Part shown: positions 1 to 5,283 of the stretch, piece by piece
How the letters are laid out: every line of letters begins with the position of its first letter
How positions within the stretch are numbered: position 1 is the stretch's first letter
Origin: Pyrobaculum sp.
GTDB lineage: Archaea; Thermoproteota; Thermoprotei; Thermoproteales; Thermoproteaceae
Length of the DNA: 5,826 nt
Direction: 5' to 3'
Assembly (NCBI GenBank): GCA_009903905.1
Contig: WYEI01000250.1
Span: 1-5,826 of the forward strand
Position numbers and translations under genes: made by a program
The notes under the pieces: model-generated
Database searches by the model: none
Told to the model about the DNA's origin: nothing
Seen by the model: the letters and a program-made list of their open reading frames with translations, nothing else

Positions 1-1088
1 TCGGTGAGGAGCTTGGCCACGGCCTCCGCGGCCTCCTCGGCGTTGCTGTAGCCCACGCCGAACTCGCCGAAGCCGGCCAAGTCGCTCCAAGCGCCGCCAG
101 ATCTGTGCACAACCACGGGCAACCCCCGCGCCATGGCCTCCGCAACAGCTATACCCCAGTGCTCGTTGATCGTGGCATGTAGAAATACCCTACATCTCCT
201 GAGAGCCTCGTCTATTTTACTCCGCGGCACGCTTCTAAGGAGCTGTACACGCCCGCCGAACCTCCCGGCGAGGTTCTCCACATATTGATAGTAACGAAGG
301 CTGGAAGGCGTGGATGCGTCGCCTACGATAATTAGCCGGGCGTCCGCCACCTCTTTAAATATGAGGGAGGCCACCTCTTCCACCACCCAGTGATACCGCT
401 TCTCCTGCGAAAAGCGGCCCAGCATCACGACGCAGGTCTCCCTCTCCTCAAAGCTAGGCGGGCCCTCGGCTATTGACGTCGTCGGCGGCAGAGGCGGGTT
501 GAGGACCTTCGGCTCTTCTCCAAAGATCTTCTTCACCACGTCGGCGGTCCATCTGGAGTTCGTCAACACGAGAACCGCCGCGGTGAAGGGGTTGTCTCTG
601 GCGAAGTGTGGATACAGACGGGTGAAGACCTTGGCATAGAGGTTCATGGGAAATCTTCCGTATCTCTCAGACGCGTAGGGATCGTCGGTGTAGTAGAAGC
701 CCACGTGTCTGTACCTGGGGTTAAATGTGGCGTCCAGCGGGAAGTGTATATACTCAACGACGGGGACTTTGCCGACGAGTCTCCGGTACGTCGGCATGTC
801 TATAACCACGAACTTTGGCTTGTACTTCTTCACCGCCTTCTCGGCGGGCCACCAGACGAGAAGCCTCATGTAGAGGCCGAACATCTTTAGGCTGAGCCTG
901 CCCGAGACGGTGGGGTACCTGGAGAGGTCTATGCCGAACCACTCCCTGTACTTAGACCCGTCGAAGCGTGTGAGAGAGGTCAAGACTGGGGTGAGCCCCA
1001 TCTCTTCCACCGCCGCGGCTATGCCGGCCATAACCAGCTCCCCGCCTCCCGGCCTATCCCAGAAGTGATGAGCAACTACGGCGCTCAC
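1..1088 (-). CDS. GT4 glycosyltransferase, Alg11-like (3' end cut by window edge)
   Basis: GT-B fold, probably retaining, glycosyltransferase that would transfer a sugar from a nucleotide donor to a lipid-linked or surface glycan on the cytoplasmic side of the membrane. 362 codons are visible without a stop; the C-terminus lies beyond base 1. The N-terminus carries the glycine-rich acceptor/donor loop RPGGGEL (residues 12-18). The middle has YIHFPLD and later NSRWTADVVKKIFG followed by VLNPPLP, an order resembling eukaryotic Alg11 (HYP motif, NSSWT, VYPPC). The donor domain has GRFSQEKR with R225 and K230, which bind the donor diphosphate in this family, and the E-x7-E motif EHWGIAVAE (E309, E317). 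I chose GTG at 1088 because translation begins at beta-strand 1 (SAVVAHHFW) and a TATA-like element sits about 22 bases upstream; an in-frame ATG at 1106 would fall inside that element. It is divergent from the flavoenzyme gene. Family is firm; the sugar and linkage are unknown. Confidence 0.9.
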   Translation of the reverse strand, partial: MSAVVAHHFWDRPGGGELVMAGIAAAVEEMGLTPVLTSLTRFDGSKYREWFGIDLSRYPTVSGRLSLKMFGLYMRLLVWWPAEKAVKKYKPKFVVIDMPTYRRLVGKVPVVEYIHFPLDATFNPRYRHVGFYYTDDPYASERYGRFPMNLYAKVFTRLYPHFARDNPFTAAVLVLTNSRWTADVVKKIFGEEPKVLNPPLPPTTSIAEGPPSFEERETCVVMLGRFSQEKRYHWVVEEVASLIFKEVADARLIIVGDASTPSSLRYYQYVENLAGRFGGRVQLLRSVPRSKIDEALRRCRVFLHATINEHWGIAVAEAMARGLPVVVHRSGGAWSDLAGFGEFGVGYSNAEEAAEAVAKLLT

Positions 1089-1101
1089 GAAACGAAATAA
1101 C

Positions 1102-1117
1102 AACATAAAAATATGTT
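1102..1117. promoter_or_regulatory. Palindromic TATA-like element of a shared divergent promoter
   Basis: AACATA-AAAA-TATGTT is a perfect 6-bp inverted repeat around a 4-base A spacer. Its centre (1109.5) is 21.5 bases from the GTG start of each flanking gene (1088 minus, 1131 plus). Archaeal TATA boxes are centred about 26 bases before the transcription start, so the distal half for each direction (about 1104-1112 for plus, 1107-1116 for minus) would place transcription at or near each start codon, giving leaderless mRNAs. There is no Shine-Dalgarno-like sequence before either gene. The symmetry could also be a repressor site, but a two-way TATA element is the simplest reading. Confidence 0.6.
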
Positions 1118-1130
1118 GTATCCCCTTGCC

Positions 1131-2426
1131 GTGAGGGTTGCCGTTATGGGCTTCGGCTGGGCTGGAGTGTTGGCGGCTGGGTTTCTCCTGGAGAGATTCC
1201 CCGGCGCCGAGGTGGTTGCCTTCGAAAAGTCGCGGCGTCTGGGCGGCCTCCTATCCTCGGTTGAGGTAAACGGCTTCACCTTTGACGTAGGCGGAAGCCA
1301 CGTAATTTTCTCCAACGACAAAACCGTGCTGGCCGAGGTGGTGGCGCTCCTCGGCGGCGATGCGCTGGAGCATCAACGCAAGGCGTACGTGAGGCTGGGC
1401 GATTTGTTCGTGCCCTACCCCTTCGAAAACGGGCTCTACGTCCTCCCGCCAGAGGAGAGGGCGGAGCTCATAGGCGACCTCGTGGAGGCCTTAATGAAGA
1501 TCCCGCCCAGCTGGAGGCCCAAGCACCTCCTCGACTGGATAGAGACGACGTTTGGAAGCGGCATAGCCCGGCGGTACCTAATCCCCTACAACGAGAAGAT
1601 CTGGAAGAGGCCTCTCGACCAGATCTCGGCCGACTGGGCCTACATGCCAGGCCGCCTGCCCGTGCCAGACGTCAAGACGCTGATCAAAACAGCCGCCGGC
1701 ATACCGACGGTAGGCTACGCCGAGCAGTCCCGCTTCTACTACCCCCGCAGAGGCGGCATACAGAGACAGTACCAAGCGGCGCTAGAGAGGGTCAGGGACA
1801 AAGTAGCGATCCACGCCGGCGAGGCCGTCAAAGAGGTGCGTAGGAGAGGCGGCGGGCTGGTTGTGAACGGGGTGGAGGTCGACCTAGCCGTGGCCGCCAT
1901 GCCGCTTCCAGACCTCATAGCGGCGTTCAGCGACGCGCCTGAGGAGGTGATCAAGGCGGCGGAGAGGCTCGACTACAACCAGGTGGTTGTGGTGGGGGTC
2001 GCCCTGGACAAGCCCGCCCCCGACCAGCACTGGATCTACGTGCCCGATAGGCGCATGGTCTTCCACCGCTACGCCTGGATCTCAAACTACAGCCCCTCCA
2101 ACGCGCCGCTGGGCAGATCAGCCCTCATCGCCGAAATCACCCTGCCCAGAGGCGTAGAGCCCGACTTGGAGAGACTTAAGGCAGAGGCGGTGGAGGGCCT
2201 TCTAGAGCTGGGCGTGGTGCAGGAGCGGGATGTGTTGCACGTGGAGGCTTGGCTCCACAGATATGGCTACCCCCTCTACACGCTAGACCACGCCCAAAAC
2301 CGCGACACAATACTGCGGTGGCTGAGGGAACAGGGCGTAGTGGCGGTGGGCCGCTGGGGCCGGTGGCACTACTGGAACACAGACAAAGTGTACAAAAACG
2401 TGAAGGAGACCATCGCCGCGTTATGA
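1131..2426 (+). CDS. FAD-dependent oxidoreductase, UDP-galactopyranose mutase / protoporphyrinogen-oxidase-like
   Basis: A 431-residue flavoenzyme with a Rossmann FAD site: GFGWAG (residues 7-12), ribose-binding E32 in VVAFEKS, RLGG (36-39) and FDVGGSH (51-57). The middle holds PYNEKIWKRP (152-161), a signature of the flavoproteins found in polysaccharide gene clusters, and the C-terminus has GRWGRWHYWNTDKVYKN, the second flavin-contacting segment, comparable to the GRxGxxxYxxxD stretch of UDP-galactopyranose mutase. Automatic annotation often calls such proteins protoporphyrinogen oxidase or amine oxidase; the glycosyltransferase neighbours argue instead for a nucleotide-sugar or glycan role, perhaps pyranose/furanose mutase chemistry. 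That substrate is inference. GTG at 1131 is preferred because VRVAVMGFG starts directly at beta-strand 1 and the TATA-like element lies just upstream; ATG at 1113 would add six residues and overlap the element. The stop overlaps the start of the next gene by ATGA, implying an operon with translational coupling. Confidence 0.85.
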   Translation: MRVAVMGFGWAGVLAAGFLLERFPGAEVVAFEKSRRLGGLLSSVEVNGFTFDVGGSHVIFSNDKTVLAEVVALLGGDALEHQRKAYVRLGDLFVPYPFENGLYVLPPEERAELIGDLVEALMKIPPSWRPKHLLDWIETTFGSGIARRYLIPYNEKIWKRPLDQISADWAYMPGRLPVPDVKTLIKTAAGIPTVGYAEQSRFYYPRRGGIQRQYQAALERVRDKVAIHAGEAVKEVRRRGGGLVVNGVEVDLAVAAMPLPDLIAAFSDAPEEVIKAAERLDYNQVVVVGVALDKPAPDQHWIYVPDRRMVFHRYAWISNYSPSNAPLGRSALIAEITLPRGVEPDLERLKAEAVEGLLELGVVQERDVLHVEAWLHRYGYPLYTLDHAQNRDTILRWLREQGVVAVGRWGRWHYWNTDKVYKNVKETIAAL

Positions 2427-3406
2427 AGCTGACTGTGGCGGTGGTTGCCTACGGCCGCTACAAATACCTAGACGAAGCCGTAGCCTCCATCGCGAGACAG
2501 ACTAGGCCCCCCGACGAGGTGTTGGTCTTTACAGACAACAGAGAAGCTGTGAGGCCCGTCTTCCAGAAACACGGCGTAGATGCGGAAATCCTCCAAGAGC
2601 CGGACTTAACCCTCTGCGCCACCTACGCCAGAATCGGCGAGGTCGCCTCCGGCGACTACGTACTGCCGCTGGAAGACGACGACGTCTTCAAGCCAGAGAA
2701 GCTTGAACGTTTAGAGCCGGTTTTGAGGGAGGGCAGGTGGATCCTCGTCAAACACGCCGCAGACTTCATAGACGCCGAGTCGAAGCCCACCACATGGATT
2801 AAGCAACCAGAGGAACCTGCCGTCATAACTCGGGAAAACGCTTGGCAACTATACCACAGGTCTCGCTACCATGTCTGGCCCTCCACCTTTGCCATAAAGA
2901 CAGACCTCTTGAAGAAACACGGCGAAATCCTCAAAAGCCTGCTCCTCATGGCAGACGTCGCCATATTTACCCTAGCGCTAAAAGACGGCGAAGTACTCTA
3001 CCAGCCAGAAAAACTAACCTACTACAGAATAGGCACAGGTAATTCACAAACTACAACCTGCAACGACATACCCAAAATAGTCTGCACATGGAATAAATAT
3101 ACACATGATGATGATGTTTTATCAAGATATATAGATAGTAAGGAAATAAACAAGCTTATAAATTATGTATATATTTCTCATCTTGTTAAAATATATATAC
3201 TCAATACTAAGTTTGACTGTATTTTTAAGTATAAAATTTCCTATCTTTCGTTTGTTAAAAGGTCATTTGTGGCAATTGCCAAACGGATGTACCCGCTAAG
3301 AAAGGCTGTGTTGCTTGCTTGGGTGTCTCCTCTGCTGGGTAGTAAGAGAGTTGCCGAGATTTATTACAGACGCTGGTGTAAAATGCTCCAAAAGCCCGCA
3401 GAGTAA
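2423..3406 (+). CDS. GT2-family glycosyltransferase
   Basis: A 327-residue GT-A fold, probably inverting, glycosyltransferase. The N-terminus MKLTVAVVAYGRYKYLDEAV is the typical GT2 opening, followed by the SIARQTRPPDEVLVF strand. The metal- and donor-binding acidic cluster is EDDD at residues 84-87 (D85-D87). Further on, LTYYRIGTGNSQ resembles the C-terminal y-R-x-H/x-x-n-S element of GT2 enzymes, although the histidine is replaced. I see no membrane segment, so it is probably cytosolic or peripheral. ATG at 2423 overlaps the TGA of the flavoenzyme gene; the reading frame is open further upstream, but that part is the shadow of the flavoenzyme. Roughly 3085-3260 (residues about 220-280) is strikingly AT-rich (18-20% GC in lines 3121 and 3181), rich in I, Y, K and N, and unlike the 5' part; the last 40 codons return to normal composition. 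The coupling suggests it uses the flavoenzyme's product. Donor and acceptor are unknown. Confidence 0.88.
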   Translation: MKLTVAVVAYGRYKYLDEAVASIARQTRPPDEVLVFTDNREAVRPVFQKHGVDAEILQEPDLTLCATYARIGEVASGDYVLPLEDDDVFKPEKLERLEPVLREGRWILVKHAADFIDAESKPTTWIKQPEEPAVITRENAWQLYHRSRYHVWPSTFAIKTDLLKKHGEILKSLLLMADVAIFTLALKDGEVLYQPEKLTYYRIGTGNSQTTTCNDIPKIVCTWNKYTHDDDVLSRYIDSKEINKLINYVYISHLVKIYILNTKFDCIFKYKISYLSFVKRSFVAIAKRMYPLRKAVLLAWVSPLLGSKRVAEIYYRRWCKMLQKPAE

Positions 3407-3451
3407 TAAACGGGGAACACGCCGGCAACGGCGTAAGTCAACTCGGCTTAA

Positions 3452-3643
3452 CTTCCGCACAGAGGCAGTGGCGAAGGCATTCCCAGAAACCTGAAGCATT
3501 TAGCCAGCGAGACTATCGACATGTTGAAACATCACGACAAAACGCTGGAAAAGGCCGCGCACCACGCTCAGTTTAGTTGGAAGGGGGTACCAGAAACACG
3601 GTGGAAGACGCTCCATTTACCGTCCCTAAGGACAAAGTCTTAA
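3452..3643 (+). pseudogene. Possible gene fragment of unknown family
   Basis: An open stretch of 63 codons between a TAA at 3449 and a TAA at 3641. Its middle reads like a real helical, charged protein: NLKHLASETIDMLKHHDKTL, then EKAAHHAQFSWKGVPETRW. An ATG at 3521 is in frame, but there is no clear promoter or upstream coding context. I do not recognise the family. It is short, abuts degraded DNA and could equally be chance, so it is offered only as a likely relic. Confidence 0.3.
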
Positions 3644-3668
3644 AACAATTCCGTATGGACCATGAAAT

Positions 3669-3867
3669 CTACGTGAAAACATCGACGTTAACGACGTCGT
3701 ACCCCAACTCCCTAAGCATGGCGGCTGCCAGCCGCAGATGGCATCCACAGCTTAATAGGATGACGGGGAACCTCGTGCTCTTTTCAGCCTATCTTCGCAA
3801 GGGCGCGGCCTCTGTCCATGAACTGCATCTCGACGCCAGGGACAAGCTCAAGCACAATCTTCCTCAC
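3669..3867 (-). pseudogene. Frameshifted N-terminal remnant of an archaeal P-loop ATPase
   Basis: A GTG at 3867 opens a frame reading VRKIVLELVPGVEMQFMDRG then RALAKIG and a TGA (3784-3786). Shifting frame at that point (from 3788) continues with AEKSTRFPVILL, then LRLAAAMLRELGYDVVNVDV and FT, to a TAG at 3669-3671. The combined order (F-x-D-R-x-x-A-L, then AEK-x-TRFPV, then the helix after the P-loop, then GYDVV-x-VDV) matches the start of the archaeal ATPases common in Thermoproteales (Arch_ATPase-like, from memory). The place where Walker A (GPxGCGKT) should be reads only SCGCH, so the P-loop is destroyed by a deletion. Nothing convincing continues past 3669. The GTG overlaps the stop of an upstream minus-strand frame, as in an operon. 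This is a dead gene; the family call rests on pattern memory. Confidence 0.55.
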
Positions 3868-4040
3868 AGCATGCACGTACTAAACGCTTGCCCGCACCTC
3901 TCCACCGTTGCAATAATTATGCTATGCCGATCTAAGTAGCTTAAGACGTCGATTGAAAGTGCCAGCTCAGGCCTGAGACTTAACTCGTCAAGCGCCAATG
4001 CCACAAAGTCGCAGGCCAGCTGGACGCTACCTGGCGAACC
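3864..4040 (-). pseudogene. C-terminal remnant of an unknown gene upstream of the ATPase relic
   Basis: 59 codons ending in TGA at 3864-3866. The translation looks like genuine folded protein: SVQLACDFVALALDELSLRP followed by ELALSIDVLSYLDRHSIIIA and TVERCGQAFSTCML. Its stop overlaps the GTG of the ATPase relic as GTGA, the arrangement of two consecutive genes in one transcript, which supports both as former genes on this strand. The frame remains open upstream to 4172, but that part overlaps the 3' end of the GT4 gene out of frame and no longer looks like protein, so the 5' part of this gene seems lost. I do not recognise the family. Confidence 0.4.
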
Positions 4041-4066
4041 ACAGTAATGATGAGGTGTGACGGATC

Positions 4067-5254
4067 TCATTGCTTGGCTAGAGTTGTTAATATCTTCCAT
4101 TCGGCTTGCGCGACGCGATCCCATGTAAACATGGAGGCGAAGTTCAGCGCTTGATTTTCGAGACGTTCCCACAGCCCCTCCTTTAATACGTGCATAGTAG
4201 CTTGCACCAGCCCTCTTATATTTAGCGGTTCAACTTTTAACACCGCCGGAGTATCAAAGTTAAGTCTTACTGCAGGAATCGCATAAGCTACTACTGGTGT
4301 TCCACAACTTAACGCCTCCAACACCACGGTAGGAAACGCATCTGCACGCGTAGGATACAACAAGACTTTGGTAGAAGCCAATAGCCTGAATTTCTCTTCA
4401 CGCGTCACATTAAATCGAAGCTCAACGCTTAAATCAAGCGCTCTTAAAGTATTCACTACTTTTTCCAGATTATTATTATCAATAGAACCAGATATAAAAA
4501 CCTTTAAATTTGGCAGTATTTTTCTCAAAATTTTTATAGTATTTATAAAATCGAAAATGCCCTTTTCAGGAACAACTCTGGCAAAAAACCCAATATCATA
4601 TTCTCTATCTAAGTTCCTAAATAGACATTTATCAGAAGCATTCCCAGGCTCTACCACTTTAACATTTACATTAACACCAAGTCTATTAAGTTCATATGGA
4701 ATAGATCGCGAAACAGCAAGAATAGGCGTCTGACCAACAGCATATTTAAACACCTTTAAACGCAAATAGCCCTTTAGTGCTTTTAAGCTAGAGCGGCCAT
4801 GCAACCTGAGATTTTCAGCCAACAACTTAAACCCACTACCATCCTCCTTCAGTAGCGAACCTAGTACTGGAGTCTGCTGGAGAAGCTCTGTCCACATAAC
4901 TTTATATCTCATATACCCCAGCCTAAACCCAATTGGTAAGTATGTATGTTCATGGGGAAAATACACCAACTCACATCCAAGTTTTTTCGCTACTTCAACA
5001 ACATAAAAACCATATTTAATGTAATCCAACCTGTTTCCTTCTCCGAACTCTTTTAACTCATAAGCGTTATTAACTATATGGTAAATATCTTCATCTATTT
5101 CATATTTTTTTATAATTTTTAACATATCTTTTTTTCTATCTTTTGGCATAGCAAAAATATATTCTTCCTTTGGAAAATGTTCCAATATACGCAGAAGCCT
5201 ATAATTTCCACCAGTTAGATCACTTGCAAGCGAGAAGACCATTATTCGTGACAT
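4067..5254 (-). CDS. GT4-family glycosyltransferase
   Basis: A complete 395-residue GT-B, probably retaining, glycosyltransferase. The N-terminal domain starts at beta-strand 1 (SRIMVFSLASDLTGGNYRLL) with the family's GG-N loop at residues 15-17. The C-terminal donor domain has the ARVVPEKGIFDF element with R226 and K231 for the donor diphosphate. It also has YPTRADAFPTVVLEALSCG, a D305-x7-E313 version of the E-x7-E motif, with CGTPVVAY after it. There is no membrane segment; the positively charged N-terminal domain (KDRKKDMLKIIKK) could sit on the membrane. ATG at 5254 is supported by a TATA-like element about 23 bases upstream and by the start at beta-1. It is convergent with the GT2 gene and separated from it by gene wreckage, so it is a single-gene unit. 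The N-terminal half is very AT-rich (17% GC in line 5101) while the last 400 bases are near balanced. Donor, acceptor and linkage are unknown. Confidence 0.9.
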   Translation of the reverse strand: MSRIMVFSLASDLTGGNYRLLRILEHFPKEEYIFAMPKDRKKDMLKIIKKYEIDEDIYHIVNNAYELKEFGEGNRLDYIKYGFYVVEVAKKLGCELVYFPHEHTYLPIGFRLGYMRYKVMWTELLQQTPVLGSLLKEDGSGFKLLAENLRLHGRSSLKALKGYLRLKVFKYAVGQTPILAVSRSIPYELNRLGVNVNVKVVEPGNASDKCLFRNLDREYDIGFFARVVPEKGIFDFINTIKILRKILPNLKVFISGSIDNNNLEKVVNTLRALDLSVELRFNVTREEKFRLLASTKVLLYPTRADAFPTVVLEALSCGTPVVAYAIPAVRLNFDTPAVLKVEPLNIRGLVQATMHVLKEGLWERLENQALNFASMFTWDRVAQAEWKILTTLAKQ

Positions 5255-5271
5255 ACACCAGACAACGCTGA

Positions 5272-5283
5272 GAATTATTAAAG
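5272..5283 (-). promoter_or_regulatory. TATA-like element of the second GT4 gene
   Basis: Read on the minus strand, CTTTAATAATTC is an AT-rich archaeal TATA-like box centred about 23 bases before the ATG at 5254, preceded by AG residues that could serve as a BRE. The spacing predicts a leaderless transcript; no Shine-Dalgarno lies between it and the start. Confidence 0.5.

Larger units (their letters stand above)
3407..4066. other. Gene-free interval of degraded coding DNA
   Basis: This 660-base stretch between the convergent GT2 and GT4 genes has no intact gene. Its base composition and short protein-like runs in shifting frames on both strands indicate decayed genes, not a designed regulatory spacer. 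The best supported pieces (minus strand 3669-3867 and 3864-4040, plus strand 3452-3643) are listed separately. I saw no T-run terminator after either flanking gene, no tRNA and no array of repeats. Confidence 0.6.

Noticed and set aside
606..890. A 94-codon plus-strand open frame opposite the first GT4 gene.
   Set aside because: It is an antisense shadow of a gene with clear GT4 motifs on the other strand.
1104..1115. Alternative ATG starts at 1106 (minus) and 1113 (plus) for the two divergent genes.
   Set aside because: Both fall inside the TATA-like palindrome, add residues before beta-strand 1 of each protein, and would need a TATA element inside the opposite gene, where none is visible.
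2249..2422. In-frame upstream extension of the GT2 gene to ATG 2249.
   Set aside because: The extra 58 codons overlap the flavoenzyme's C-terminus in another frame and read as proline/arginine-rich nonsense; the GT2 fold starts exactly at ATG 2423.
3721..3735. A 6-bp perfect hairpin, GCGGCT-GCC-AGCCGC, in the interval without genes.
   Set aside because: It coincides with alanine codons (GCG/GCC/GCT) of the ATPase relic and has no following T-run, so it is not a convincing terminator.
3577..3939. A 120-codon open frame on the plus strand starting at ATG 3577.
   Set aside because: Its translation has no recognisable motif and is rich in H, S and T in the manner of antisense frames. It lies opposite the minus-strand ATPase relic, whose frame-shifted translation is much more protein-like.
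4368..4733. A 121-codon plus-strand open frame opposite the second GT4 gene.
   Set aside because: It is an antisense shadow; serine- and leucine-rich translation with no domain, promoter or neighbour support.
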